Source: Falsibacillus albus
Lineage (GTDB): Bacteria; Bacillota; Bacilli; Bacillales; DSM-25281
Assembly (NCBI RefSeq): GCF_003668575.1
Contig: NZ_RCVZ01000013.1
Coordinates: 1 to 64,000, forward strand
DNA: 64,000 bases
Direction: 5' to 3'
The notes beneath the pieces are model-generated. The model saw only the letters and a program-made list of their open reading frames with translations. It searched no databases and was not told the origin of the DNA. The translations under genes were made by a program, and so were the position numbers. Positions 36,891 through 45,834 of this stretch are shown in pieces. The first letter of the stretch is position 1. Every line of letters starts with the position of its first letter.

Positions 36891-37559
36891 TCATGGCGAG
36901 AACCGTTTCCAATGTCCTTCGGAAACCACTTCGGCTGTTCCGTCAATTACTTTGATAGCAGTCTGATCATCAATCGCATACGCTGGCCCCTTCATCCCCG
37001 CGGCCCATTTCTCTGCAGCAGCCATGGTGTTCCCTGGCAGCATCTCGTGGTCCACATGGGGAAATATTGAAAAATCAACCAGGCTCAGCGCTTCATCGCT
37101 GCCAGTGGGTGGAGTCCAGCCGACGAAGTCTTCCCCGATATTAGGTGCCATTGCCATGCTCCCAGCACTCATTCCCACATAGACTGCCTTCAGCGACGGC
37201 AAGAGGTCTGCCATCCCGGATTGCTTCATCCAGTGGGACAGGTAGAGGGCGTCGCCGCCTGACACAAGAAGGACATCCGTCTCCTGGACCAGTGGCACCC
37301 AGCGTTCTTTATCGATGCTTGGCAGCGCTGTGAGTTCCAGCACGCCAACGGACTTCCAGCCCAGATCGACCATGGGATTCTCGGAATTCCCGCTGATAAA
37401 CTCCCAGGTTTTGACGCCAGGACCGACCCAGGGGTGTCCATACATCGCGGTGGGAATGCACAGGGCGTTGGAGTCTGCGATCGGCTTGTCCAGCATGTCA
37501 ACCAGCGCGTCGTGTATGCTTTTGTTATTGACGCCTGCAGATGTGAGCAGAAATTTCAT
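36891..37559 (-). CDS. Peptidase E family (S51) protein
   Basis: A 222-aa protein of the S51/class I glutamine-amidotransferase-like fold. Key parts are LLVSGGDALYLSHWMKQSGM and AVYVGMSAGSMAMAPNIG, the latter holding the nucleophile Ser in G-M-S-A-G-S, and the His residue in IFPHVDHEMLPGN. Family members release N-terminal Asp from dipeptides or handle cyanophycin-derived peptides. ATG 37559 follows AAGGAGTG; a GTG codon just ahead of it is less likely. Codon use is more GC-rich than the flanking genes. Single-gene unit. Confidence 0.85.
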   Translation of the reverse strand: MKFLLTSAGVNNKSIHDALVDMLDKPIADSNALCIPTAMYGHPWVGPGVKTWEFISGNSENPMVDLGWKSVGVLELTALPSIDKERWVPLVQETDVLLVSGGDALYLSHWMKQSGMADLLPSLKAVYVGMSAGSMAMAPNIGEDFVGWTPPTGSDEALSLVDFSIFPHVDHEMLPGNTMAAAEKWAAGMKGPAYAIDDQTAIKVIDGTAEVVSEGHWKRFSP

Positions 37560-37816
37560 CACTTCACTCCTTGTCTTTGTGTTGAATTGTCAATGCAAAA
37601 CTTCATCTTTAGTTTAATAGAAAAACTTCACAATACAACAAATGTTCATACTGAAATCATACCAGAAGATAACGAATTGTCGCTATTATTTTCCGAATAA
37701 TCTGAATTTAATTGGGAAGTGTCCGTCAAATATGAAAAGACGATCACTTAACGTAATCGTCTCAGTAACTTTTCAACAGTATGGTTGTACTGTTCAGCAT
37801 TCAATCGATTTCAACT

Positions 37817-38218
37817 CTAATTAAAAAGTCGAAGAATAATAGTTCCTGAACCATCATTATCCTCTTCGAATCCATGTTTTTTCCAAAATGAATCAGCTCT
37901 TTTAGTTGAAGCGTATAATTCAATTACAGAACCCCGGGTTTCTTTTTTAATAAAATCAAGTATCTCGCTTCCAATCCCATTCCCTTTATGAAAAACTTCA
38001 AAGTTATCTATACATAGGCTATTTTCATCATACGTACCCTTAGAGTATTCAATTAGAGCGACAACTTCACTTTCAACTTTTATCTTTTGAATAATAATCT
38101 TTTTTCCATCTTCAGGAGCTGTAAAATCAAAAAAACTTTTGGTCATAGCCCATGTATTTAATGTCAAAAACTTTTCATAAGTTTCAAAATCCTCTTTATT
38201 ACAATCTAAAAATTTCAT
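37817..38218 (-). CDS. GNAT family acetyltransferase
   Basis: A 133-aa minimal GNAT protein. IIQKIKVESEVVALIEYSKG is the beta 2-4 hairpin, DNFEVFHKGNGIGSEILDFI is motif A with the G-N-G-I-G acetyl-CoA loop, and VIELYASTKRADSFWKKHGF with EED is the closing motif. The N-terminus (MKFLDCNKEDFETYEKFLTL) is short but complete for this subgroup. ATG 38218 follows TGAGGGGTATAAA. A TTGTTA ... TTTTATTA promoter-like pair is encoded by the repeat at 38263-38320 just upstream. The substrate is unknown. Confidence 0.8.
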   Translation of the reverse strand: MKFLDCNKEDFETYEKFLTLNTWAMTKSFFDFTAPEDGKKIIIQKIKVESEVVALIEYSKGTYDENSLCIDNFEVFHKGNGIGSEILDFIKKETRGSVIELYASTKRADSFWKKHGFEEDNDGSGTIILRLFN

Positions 38219-38262
38219 TTTATACCCCTCATAATTGACTTCTATTCATAAAATTCTCTACC

Positions 38263-38320
38263 ACTAATAAAATTGGCACACTTATCTTTAACAATATAAG
38301 GGACATGTTCACTGTCCCTT
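38263..38320. repeat. Intergenic repeat pair member 2 with GGGACATG hairpin
   Basis: ACTAATAAAATTGGCACACT with TATCTTTAACAATATAAG and GGGACATGTTCACTGTCCCT matches 33866-33930. On the minus strand TTGTTA and TTATTA, about 18 bases apart, could form a promoter for the GNAT gene. Confidence 0.65.
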
Positions 38321-38341
38321 TTTGGTTCATTGATAGTCCTT

Positions 38342-38959
38342 TTAAAAGTGTTCCAGCAGCTCTTCAAAAGAATCGATCATAGCTTCAGCATCCTCCACAT
38401 CTCCGAATCCATAGCGAGCATAAACAAATGGAATCCCCGCTTCTTTTGCTGCTTGCTGATCCCCCTTTGTATCCCCGACATAGACGGGGGCTTTCAGCTC
38501 GTTGCGTTCCATGATCAGCTTAATATTTTCCCCTTTGGAAAGACCGGTCCTCCCCGGATTTTCATAGTCGATAAAATACTTTTCCAGGCCATGATAGTGG
38601 TAAAATGCTTCGATGTAGCCATGCTGGCAATTGCTTACGATGAATAGCTTATACTTGTTCGCCAATACCGAAACAACCTCATCGACCTTATCGTAAAGCT
38701 CCCCACCGTGTTGACGGAGGTGACCAATTTCATGCCTCGATAAGTCGCTCAGCAGTTTCTCCCTCTCGTTTTCATCGAGCTCCGGGAACAATTTCTTTCC
38801 GATTTCCTTCATCTGAAGCCCCATCGTCTGCTCAAAATGCTTTCGTGTTAGTTCTGTATTGACTTTGTTATGTTCACTGATGGTGCTATTCCATGACCCT
38901 AACACGGTATCAATTGAATCCCACAGGGTTCCGTCTAGGTCGAAGATGATGCTGTCCAT
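38342..38959 (-). CDS. HAD family hydrolase (phosphoglycolate-phosphatase-like)
   Basis: A 205-aa HAD-IA phosphatase. MDSIIFDLDGTLWD carries motif I (nucleophile Asp 7 and Asp 9), YKLFIVSNCQHGYI motif II, and KGENIKLIMERNELKAPVYV with GDTKGDQQAAKEAGIPF motifs III and IV. A helical cap with HFEQTMGLQMKEIGKKLF sits between motifs I and II. ATG 38959 follows TGAGGAGAGG. PGPase-like or beta-phosphoglucomutase-like activity is possible. Single-gene unit at the boundary of the defence-rich region. Confidence 0.88.
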   Translation of the reverse strand: MDSIIFDLDGTLWDSIDTVLGSWNSTISEHNKVNTELTRKHFEQTMGLQMKEIGKKLFPELDENEREKLLSDLSRHEIGHLRQHGGELYDKVDEVVSVLANKYKLFIVSNCQHGYIEAFYHYHGLEKYFIDYENPGRTGLSKGENIKLIMERNELKAPVYVGDTKGDQQAAKEAGIPFVYARYGFGDVEDAEAMIDSFEELLEHF

Positions 38960-39001
38960 AATAGTACCTCTCCTCACTGTTTGTAATTAAGTAAAACAAT
39001 T

Positions 39002-39032
39002 AAAAAAGCCCGAAAGCAAACAATGTTCAGGC
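39002..39032 (-). terminator. Terminator of the GHKL operon
   Basis: In minus order AGCCTGAA and TTTCGGGCT pair and are followed by TTTTTT. Confidence 0.6.
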
Positions 39033-39065
39033 TCCTTACTTTATAAACTTTAATAATCCAATACC

Positions 39066-39824
39066 CTATACCTCTTCCAGCACCTCAGTAGAATCATAAT
39101 AATAACTCAAATACTTTAAAAAGATAGGCTTTAGCTCATCCTTCTCTAACATGGGAGACATTATAACCGGATAACTCTTATTAAATTCAAATATTACCCG
39201 CCTGCCGACCCGTTCGTCTTTTCCCAAATCGTCCCTGTTTTTTATTTTCGATTTTAAGATTTTGGAGAGATCTAATTCATCGATTATATCCAAAATGTTT
39301 ATTAAAAACCGGTCATTCCGGAAAATTTCATACTTAATAATATAGTTATAGATATCTAAGTTATCGACTAATAATGAATAGTAACGTTCTCTTTGCTCAG
39401 GATCTGTTACAAAATCATTTATATACTGGGCTCCGAGGACACATTTATAAATATAATTCTCCCAGTCAAATTTCTTCAGTACGATGTTATTAAAATGATT
39501 AATTCCTTCATTAATTTTAGGATAATTCTCTAATAAATATTCTCTTTTCGTTACCAAAAGTGAATGCCAGAAGAGTTCATTTAGATGGATATCCCTATCT
39601 GTATCGAGATAATAATCTGTAAGGATACGGATTGCTTCTAAAAACAATTCCTTACGTTCGGTCTCGCTGCCTTGCGCGATATAGATTGGAAAGTCTGGTG
39701 TTTTATCAAGGTGTACGACCTCATTAGAGAAATATTCTTCCTTCACCTGAAGTTGATCCTCTAAGAAATCCTTGTAGAATTGCTCATTATTTTTGTAGCC
39801 TTTTTCTAAAAGTCTAATTTCCAC
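39066..39824 (-). CDS. Unknown protein, third gene of the GHKL-ATPase operon
   Basis: A 252-aa, mainly helical acidic protein; GTG 39824 follows AAAGGGG and overlaps the end of the second gene by 11 bases. Segments include LLEKGYKNNEQFYKDFLEDQ, LTDYYLDTDRDIHLNELFWH, and the basic RVGRRVIFEFNKSYPVIMSP near residues 205-225. There is no signal peptide, membrane segment or nuclease motif that I can defend. Its fixed place after the ATPase and second gene suggests a complex or a shared defence role. I do not recognise a family. Confidence 0.7.
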   Translation of the reverse strand: MEIRLLEKGYKNNEQFYKDFLEDQLQVKEEYFSNEVVHLDKTPDFPIYIAQGSETERKELFLEAIRILTDYYLDTDRDIHLNELFWHSLLVTKREYLLENYPKINEGINHFNNIVLKKFDWENYIYKCVLGAQYINDFVTDPEQRERYYSLLVDNLDIYNYIIKYEIFRNDRFLINILDIIDELDLSKILKSKIKNRDDLGKDERVGRRVIFEFNKSYPVIMSPMLEKDELKPIFLKYLSYYYDSTEVLEEV

Positions 39825-40665
39825 TTGAAATTAACCCCTTTACAACAGATGTATATTTTTCAATCATCCGATCGGATATGGCGTAGATCACTTCATCAAT
39901 CGTATCGATGCTTAATTCTTCTACCATCTTCTTCCTCATAAGATGATACAGTTTTAGATCGAGAGGATTGGCTGGTGGATCGATCTCAAGCAAATCCACA
40001 GATTCATTATCTTCACCGTTATTAACGATGAAACGCTGCAGAGCCATATGCATTCCAGTATAGACATAAGGGTTATTTAAAGTGTTGCTTTTTGGCAGGT
40101 TATTAAACTGGAACTCTTCATTTCGATATTGAATGACTATGGTTTCATGGCTTAGTTCAATCTTTATCGCTGACTTTAGGTCTGGATTAAGCTTCTTTTC
40201 AAAAAGTTCCAATGGCTTGGTAGTACTTCCTTCAAACATAACTACATTGGAATAACCAAGGATGGAATGTTTCGGCACTACAATTTCATCCTTAAACTTT
40301 TCGTAAAAGATGCTTAAATCCTCATTGCGTCTAAAGGATATATCTTCAATCGATTGAATATGCAACTGTATTGACGTACGGCTGCTTATTGAAATTCGGG
40401 ATTTTAGCAGTTTGATCGACCGTTGTGACAAATCCAATTTAAAGAACTTATTGTCCTTTGACTGAATAATTAAAATTGGAATAGCTTGTCTGTTCTTTAA
40501 CAGGTTGTTCATAAATTCCGAGTCAATTTCATAGTTAAAATCAAACTGATAATGGTGCACGTTTTCATGTAGTTCCACATCTAAAATAAACTGACTGGAA
40601 GCATAACTATTGGACGTATTTGTAAGTACAGGATATGGAAAGTTGGCATCTTTTTTATAGATCAT
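39814..40665 (-). CDS. Unknown protein, second gene of the GHKL-ATPase operon
   Basis: A 283-aa protein starting at ATG 40665 after CGAGGTGTAAC, with its start immediately next to the ATPase stop codon, so translation is coupled. The N-terminal part is beta-rich (SSQFILDVELHENVHHYQFD; IPILIIQSKDNKFFKLDLSQ), and the C-terminal part is helical (LDLKLYHLMRKKMVEELSID). No signal peptide or membrane segment. The layout resembles partner proteins of GHKL ATPases in mza-like systems, but I cannot name a domain. Confidence 0.7.
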   Translation of the reverse strand: MIYKKDANFPYPVLTNTSNSYASSQFILDVELHENVHHYQFDFNYEIDSEFMNNLLKNRQAIPILIIQSKDNKFFKLDLSQRSIKLLKSRISISSRTSIQLHIQSIEDISFRRNEDLSIFYEKFKDEIVVPKHSILGYSNVVMFEGSTTKPLELFEKKLNPDLKSAIKIELSHETIVIQYRNEEFQFNNLPKSNTLNNPYVYTGMHMALQRFIVNNGEDNESVDLLEIDPPANPLDLKLYHLMRKKMVEELSIDTIDEVIYAISDRMIEKYTSVVKGLISSGN

Positions 40666-40666
40666 G

Positions 40667-42577
40667 TTACACCTCGATGTAATACACAAATTTTAGTGAT
40701 TTGTTAAAGTTGTCTTTAAGTCTTAATTGAAGTTCTGATACCCCTTGACGGATTCGAACATCCTTAATGACGTTATTATCGATCTCATATTCTTTTCCAG
40801 AATAAAGATCGGCAATTGAATGGTAGTTACCTTGCAGGTTAAACTCATCCGTGTACTCAACACCCATACCATCAATAATAGAAAGAGAGATGTCACAGGT
40901 TTCTTCGTTTGTAATCAAATCACTCTCGGTAAAATTGAACTTAATTAATTCTTTATTTTCCAGAATAATTCGCTCCACCATCTCCGGATTTGCGCTATAT
41001 TTTGTCTTTAGCTCTTCTTCCGATTCCGTGACCTTTTCTTCTCTTTTTTGACGCTTTAAGGGATCACGTTTTTTCTCTGTTTTTTCTTTCCCGTCTTTTC
41101 CTTCTGGTTTTTTCTTCTTCGCTTTCTTCGGAACATCTGCGGACGCTTTAACAACTGACTTTCCTTTGTTAATCATGACAGTTCCAAGACTCTCAGATAA
41201 ATCATTCTTAAATTGAGTTTCTACAACGTACAGAATATCTTCCGTGTTGAGCACACCGTCTGTAGGATTGTTTTCTTTTATCGCTTCTTCAATAACTTTT
41301 GCCATCTCACGAGATAAGTTATTGATAAATCGTTTTGCACGTTTTTGCAGCTTAGCATCCTTAATATGCTCCCAGGATAATTCTGTATGGGATTCATTTT
41401 CGAGGGACTTTATGTACGCATCTTCATCTGAGCCGCCAATAAGAACGGCGTTATAAGGTTTGTTCGCATTAGAAGCCACTTTAAAATCTTCTATCTTCAT
41501 CCCAATGGTTCTAACAATGGCGACACGGCCCTTTGGAATTTGTTCGTTATATCGGAAATATAAATTAAAATGATAATCTCTAACGCTATCTGACACTTTC
41601 AATTCTCTAGGTGTTTCGTTCAAATAGGTATCTACATATAAAGGGGTGAATACTTTTTTCGACTCGGTAATTTCCTGTTCATAATACTTGGCGTCTTTCA
41701 CATAATTAATGATCGTCTCACGAGTAATTTTCTCTTCATTGACGATAACCTCAAGTTTCCCTTCTAAAATAGATACAAAGAAACTATCACAAATGCTCTG
41801 TATGATATCATTCTCATTATCATATTCTTCTCTAAGAAACGGAATGATGATTTTCAGCCCTCTGGTGTTTTTCGCAAAAACAGAATGAAAATTGTTTTCG
41901 TATGGATAAAACTTGGATTCATCACGGTTAATATCTGTAAAATAACCAGTAGAACGATAATATTTTCCCTCGTAGAAATGCTCAATTAGTTGAACCGTTC
42001 CTCCTAAGTGCTTATCTCCATGCTCATCACAGTTAGCAAAGTACATAAGGTGTAAATCTGATGCAGCATTGGAAGCAATTTTCCCTACACCATGAGAACC
42101 GCCGCGTGATGTTTCCATCTCAGAATCAGCCTCTTCAAAATGAACGCCCTTGTTGTATGCATATATTCCCCAAGTATCACGTACACAGTTGCTTTGACCA
42201 TTTTTAGCACCAGTCAGCCCTCTTGTATTGGAGTCTTCAAACGATATGTATCTAACCTCTTCCTGGCTGATTTTATTAAGCATATGATCAATTGTTTCTT
42301 TGGTATAACTGTTTCTTCCTTGTAAAGACTTAATGCGATCAATCACATCATTTATCCCAGGAATGTCTGCCTTCTTAATACTTCCGGTCTTAATCGTTAA
42401 AGTAACCGGCCCCTCAGAGCCAATTAAACGACCATCCATCGAGTTTTGAGTATTTTCACGCGTGAGACCGGTTACACGCATATTATAAAAACGCTCTAGA
42501 ATTTTATTAAAATTTGATTCTTCTATATTTGGGATTGGTGAGAACTTCCATAAAGGATCTTTCTGCTGTGTATACAT
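40667..42577 (-). CDS. GHKL (MutL/Hsp90-like) ATPase of a three-gene candidate defence operon
   Basis: The 636-aa protein has the N-terminal GHKL fold: N box LTRENTQNSMDGRL (about 39-52, Glu and Asn for ATP/magnesium), G1-like box ISFEDSNTRGLTG (111-123, D-S-N-x-x-G) and G2 loop SRGGSHGVGKIASN (157-170). These match MutL/MORC-type ATPases, which clamp on DNA after dimerising through ATP. A middle transducer-like part is followed by a highly basic linker with KKAKKKKPEGKDGKEKTEKK (about 478-515) and a beta-rich C-terminal domain. It starts at ATG 42577, and the two downstream genes are coupled. No methyltransferase or nuclease motif is visible in the operon. The defence role is an inference from position. 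Confidence 0.8.
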   Translation of the reverse strand: MYTQQKDPLWKFSPIPNIEESNFNKILERFYNMRVTGLTRENTQNSMDGRLIGSEGPVTLTIKTGSIKKADIPGINDVIDRIKSLQGRNSYTKETIDHMLNKISQEEVRYISFEDSNTRGLTGAKNGQSNCVRDTWGIYAYNKGVHFEEADSEMETSRGGSHGVGKIASNAASDLHLMYFANCDEHGDKHLGGTVQLIEHFYEGKYYRSTGYFTDINRDESKFYPYENNFHSVFAKNTRGLKIIIPFLREEYDNENDIIQSICDSFFVSILEGKLEVIVNEEKITRETIINYVKDAKYYEQEITESKKVFTPLYVDTYLNETPRELKVSDSVRDYHFNLYFRYNEQIPKGRVAIVRTIGMKIEDFKVASNANKPYNAVLIGGSDEDAYIKSLENESHTELSWEHIKDAKLQKRAKRFINNLSREMAKVIEEAIKENNPTDGVLNTEDILYVVETQFKNDLSESLGTVMINKGKSVVKASADVPKKAKKKKPEGKDGKEKTEKKRDPLKRQKREEKVTESEEELKTKYSANPEMVERIILENKELIKFNFTESDLITNEETCDISLSIIDGMGVEYTDEFNLQGNYHSIADLYSGKEYEIDNNVIKDVRIRQGVSELQLRLKDNFNKSLKFVYYIEV

Positions 42578-42760
42578 GGTTTACTCCTCTTCTGATAAAA
42601 ACTCTAAATTCTTCTTAACATTTTACATGATCACCAAATTTATGTAAATTAACTGTAAAATTCGCAAGGAAAAAGAATGATTTATAGATAGATATTATGA
42701 CTCATATGTGAGATTTTTCATTCGATAGTTTAGTACCTTTTCGTTAGATTTTTTTTATAA

Positions 42761-42789
42761 AAAAAATCATTCGATGGCATCGAATGATT
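42761..42789 (-). terminator. Terminator after the 106-aa partner gene
   Basis: AATCATTCGAT and ATCGAATGATT flank a three-base loop, followed in minus order by a run of T. Confidence 0.85.
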
Positions 42790-42852
42790 GAAAAAAACTT
42801 CATATAATAAACTACTAAAGCTGAGCCATTTAATAGTTTAATCTTATTTTAA

Positions 42853-43158
42853 TTACAGATAACTATACTTAGAAAGCTTATTCTTAATAAAGTACAATTC
42901 TTCTTCAGTGAAGAATTTATGATACTCTTCATTCTCATATATAAGGGCTTCCACTGTTAAATCAAGCCTGCCCATTTCCCATAATTTAGTGAATCCCTCA
43001 GTGGGAGTATTTGATATAGTTAGTTTTCTTGCTATTGTAACTGGACTCTCATTGGTGGATATCATCTGTAAATATCTTGAGGCATTATAATTACACTCTT
43101 TTTTAGCTTTAATATAAATATTATGCATATCTTTTTTTAAGTCTAATGTATTCTCCAT
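42853..43158 (-). CDS. Small conserved protein of unknown function
   Basis: A 101-aa helical protein: IYIKAKKECNYNASRYLQMI near the start, then TEGFTKLWEMGRLDLTVEAL and a charged tail ELYFIKNKLSKYSYL. The pattern C-x-Y-N-A-S-R-x-L-Q-M-I plus GRLDLTVEALI recurs, as I recall, in short proteins found beside restriction or mobile genes, without known function. ATG 43158 follows TTGGGGTGG. It lies 61 bases behind the SMUG2-like glycosylase gene on the same strand and is probably cotranscribed with it. Confidence 0.65.
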   Translation of the reverse strand: MENTLDLKKDMHNIYIKAKKECNYNASRYLQMISTNESPVTIARKLTISNTPTEGFTKLWEMGRLDLTVEALIYENEEYHKFFTEEELYFIKNKLSKYSYL

Positions 43159-43219
43159 TTCAAACCACCCCAATTAGTTTAAAATACATGCCACTATTGA
43201 GAATTCCTTCGATCATAAG

Positions 43220-43903
43220 TTAAGATAAAACATTTTTCTTATCTCCAATTAGATCAGTTAATCTATTTACATATATCTCCTTGTATTTTACAGCGTTTTT
43301 TCCTATAGAACAATAATAAGGATGTGGTAAGCGGTCGGCTACCGGAAATTGTAACCTCCCATCTTCTCTCATTTTCTTTAATGTTTTTTCAACCTCTCTG
43401 CTCAATGGGACAATAGTTCTTGGCTTAAGAATTTTCATTTCTTCTATAAATGAATCGGTAAATCTATCTGATAAAGACTCTGGTAGATCATAATAATTTA
43501 AGTTTTTCTCTTCTTTCGTAAATCCAAACCATGAAATATTCGTCATATAGATACTGCTATAGTAGGATTCAGTCCCAATTTCATTAATAATGGACTTTAT
43601 AAATTGCGCACTGGATTCCTTATCATTTCTATCAAGGTCAGAAATTATTTGAGATACAGAATCAAAATCAAGAAACGGTATTCCAGTCTTTCCAGCACCA
43701 TTTCTCCCTGGATTAATTCCACAGAGTACAACTCTTTCTGATTGATTTGAATATACATGCTTATAATATTTCTTTACTAATTTAAAATTTTTATAGAATC
43801 CATTAAGTACCGTTATTTTTTCTCGCTCTAAAGTTTCTCTTAATTCTAGATCACTTTGCATATCCTCAAAAAAGTTGTAGTGCAATTCAAGAATTCTTTC
43901 CAC
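43220..43903 (-). CDS. SMUG2-like uracil-DNA-glycosylase family protein
   Basis: A 227-aa cytoplasmic DNA glycosylase. The motif RVVLCGINPGRNGAGKTGIP, ending with FLDF, is the UDG-fold motif A (G-I-N-P-G with the water-activating region). The second motif is RLPHPYYCSIGKN, where His-Pro intercalates into DNA. SYYSSIYMTNISWFGF provides the pyrimidine-binding Asn-containing strand. The extra N-terminal helix region fits the SMUG2 subgroup. It would remove uracil or a related damaged or modified base. Placement in a defence-rich stretch is suggestive, since glycosylases can attack modified phage DNA, but a repair role is equally possible. Confidence 0.75.
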   Translation of the reverse strand: MERILELHYNFFEDMQSDLELRETLEREKITVLNGFYKNFKLVKKYYKHVYSNQSERVVLCGINPGRNGAGKTGIPFLDFDSVSQIISDLDRNDKESSAQFIKSIINEIGTESYYSSIYMTNISWFGFTKEEKNLNYYDLPESLSDRFTDSFIEEMKILKPRTIVPLSREVEKTLKKMREDGRLQFPVADRLPHPYYCSIGKNAVKYKEIYVNRLTDLIGDKKNVLS

Positions 43904-44194
43904 ATGATCACCCCACTATATATTGCATATAGACTTTACATTCTATAAATTAGAGTAATTATCCTTTTTATTCCTTTAACTCAATTTTTAGGGATCATAA
44001 CTAATTTTAGTTTAAATACTTTTAGACTTCCTCAAAAAAGAGTGATTAACAATGAATAAAGAGATACTAATGTTAAAATTCATAATTGCCTTTTGGACGA
44101 AGCAACTACAGGAAACTGGGGGATTGTTATCTCGCACCTTCTACTCTAATCATTTCTATTTTTACAAACTCAACTATCCCTTGTTCCCCAAGCT

Positions 44195-45697
44195 TCAAGC
44201 TTGAAACACCGGATTTTCACGGAAATCCAACCAATAAGGCGACTCCTCCAGCTCCCCTGCCAGTTGATACAGCAGGTGTTCACTCCCTCTCGCTGCCATG
44301 AATTGTACTCCGCACGGCAGTCCGTCAGCGGTTTGATGCAGCGGGACGGACATGGCGGGCTGTCCGGTCAAATTCGCTAGTTGTGTAAAAGGGGTTCGCA
44401 TGAGGCTCTCCGTGGCGAGTTGGTCTACGATACCTGTTTTTTTCAATAGGCTGCCCAATCGCATTTTGCCGATGAGATTAATGGCCAGTTTTTGCATCGG
44501 ACTTGGATCCAGTTCGCCGATTTTGGCCGGTGGGAAGGCAGTTGTCGGCGTCACATAGAAGTCATAGGTTTCATGGAACTGTTCCATGATATACGCCGCT
44601 TTATCCCATTCCCTTAAATGAAGGACAAATTCCTCTGCCGACATCGATTTTCCGAGCAAGCCCAAAATCCAGGTCGTCGCCTCTACATCGTTAAATCTTG
44701 CTTTTCTTCCAAGCACTTGCTCACTTGACTTGATCGCTGCCGCCACTTCCCCAAAGTACATCATCATATAGCTATTGGCCAATTTCACTCCATCGATGGC
44801 AGGCGTCTTTTCCTCTACATGATGGCCCATCGACTCCAACATTTTCACGGTTTTCAAAACGGCTTCTCTACATTCCGGGTGCACCTCTGTTCCGAGTGGG
44901 GAATCGAAGGAAAAAGCGATTTTCATCGGATGTTCCAAAGGAATATTCGCATAATCAAGATATGACCCTTGAAAGAGAGGGGCATGATGGGCTGCCGATT
45001 TTTCATGGACCGATAATTCATCGAGCATGGCGGCGCTGTCCCGCACGGATCTTGTGAGGACGTGATCGACTGAGGCCCCCTGCCAATTCCGGCCGACAGT
45101 TGGTCCAACCGGCGTCCTTCCCCTTGTCGGCTTTAATCCGAACAACCCGCAATAAGCAGCAGGAATCCGAATCGATCCTCCCCCATCATTGGCTCCCGCA
45201 ATTGGCACCATTCCAGATGCGACAGCTGCAGCCGATCCCCCGCTCGAACCTCCAGGTGTATGCCCCATATTCCAAGGATTCTTGGTCGGGCCATAGAAAG
45301 CAGGCTCGGTATTTCCCATCAGCGCAAACTCCGGTACATTCGTCTGGCCGAGGAATATCGCACCGACCTCCCGCAGCTTTCGGACATAGTTCGAATCCTC
45401 GGCTGCCCGGTACTGCTGCAGCGACCTCGATCCTGACGTGATCGGCTCCCCTTTCACTTCCTGGGTGATGTCCTTAAGCAGCATCGGGACACCCATGAAC
45501 CGCCCCTCTGGAATCGGCATATCTAGTGATTGCTTCGCTTGTTCATACATTTTATGTATCACAGCATTTAAGTTGGGATTATGCCGTTCGATTTCCTGAA
45601 TCGCGCATTCTACTAATTCATTCGGTTGCACTTCTTTCTTTCTCACTAATTCAGCCAAGCCAAGTCCATCATAATCTTTATAGGAGATTGGAGACAT
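44195..45697 (-). CDS. Amidase signature family enzyme
   Basis: A 500-aa amidase. The catalytic Lys is in [15 protein letters not shown] and the Ser-cisSer pair in [20 protein letters not shown], followed by [20 protein letters not shown], where the first Ser of GGGSIRIP is the nucleophile. The C-terminal part is standard ([20 protein letters not shown]). Substrates range from amides and indoleacetamide to nylon oligomers, and cannot be fixed. ATG 45697 follows TGAGGTG; a GTG three codons earlier is possible. Codon use is more GC-rich than the genes on either side, so it may be a chromosomal gene flanked by acquired ones, or separate cargo. Confidence 0.88.
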   Translation of the reverse strand: MSPISYKDYDGLGLAELVRKKEVQPNELVECAIQEIERHNPNLNAVIHKMYEQAKQSLDMPIPEGRFMGVPMLLKDITQEVKGEPITSGSRSLQQYRAAEDSNYVRKLREVGAIFLGQTNVPEFALMGNTEPAFYGPTKNPWNMGHTPGGSSGGSAAAVASGMVPIAGANDGGGSIRIPAAYCGLFGLKPTRGRTPVGPTVGRNWQGASVDHVLTRSVRDSAAMLDELSVHEKSAAHHAPLFQGSYLDYANIPLEHPMKIAFSFDSPLGTEVHPECREAVLKTVKMLESMGHHVEEKTPAIDGVKLANSYMMMYFGEVAAAIKSSEQVLGRKARFNDVEATTWILGLLGKSMSAEEFVLHLREWDKAAYIMEQFHETYDFYVTPTTAFPPAKIGELDPSPMQKLAINLIGKMRLGSLLKKTGIVDQLATESLMRTPFTQLANLTGQPAMSVPLHQTADGLPCGVQFMAARGSEHLLYQLAGELEESPYWLDFRENPVFQA

Positions 45698-45799
45698 ATC
45701 GTTCACCTCAGCGTAAGTTCTTTACTATAAAATTCTCCAACAGATTGGCCTACACCTTTTATTTTTCAAAACTAATGGGTATATTTTCCTGGTGGATAT

Positions 45800-45834
45800 A
45801 AAAAAAGGTGCCTCTTCTATATGAAAAGGCATCT
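45800..45834 (-). terminator. Terminator overlapping the end of the DUF2357 gene
   Basis: In minus order ATGCCTTTT and AAGAGGCAC pair, and TTTTTTT follows. The stem starts within the last codons of the gene. Confidence 0.65.
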
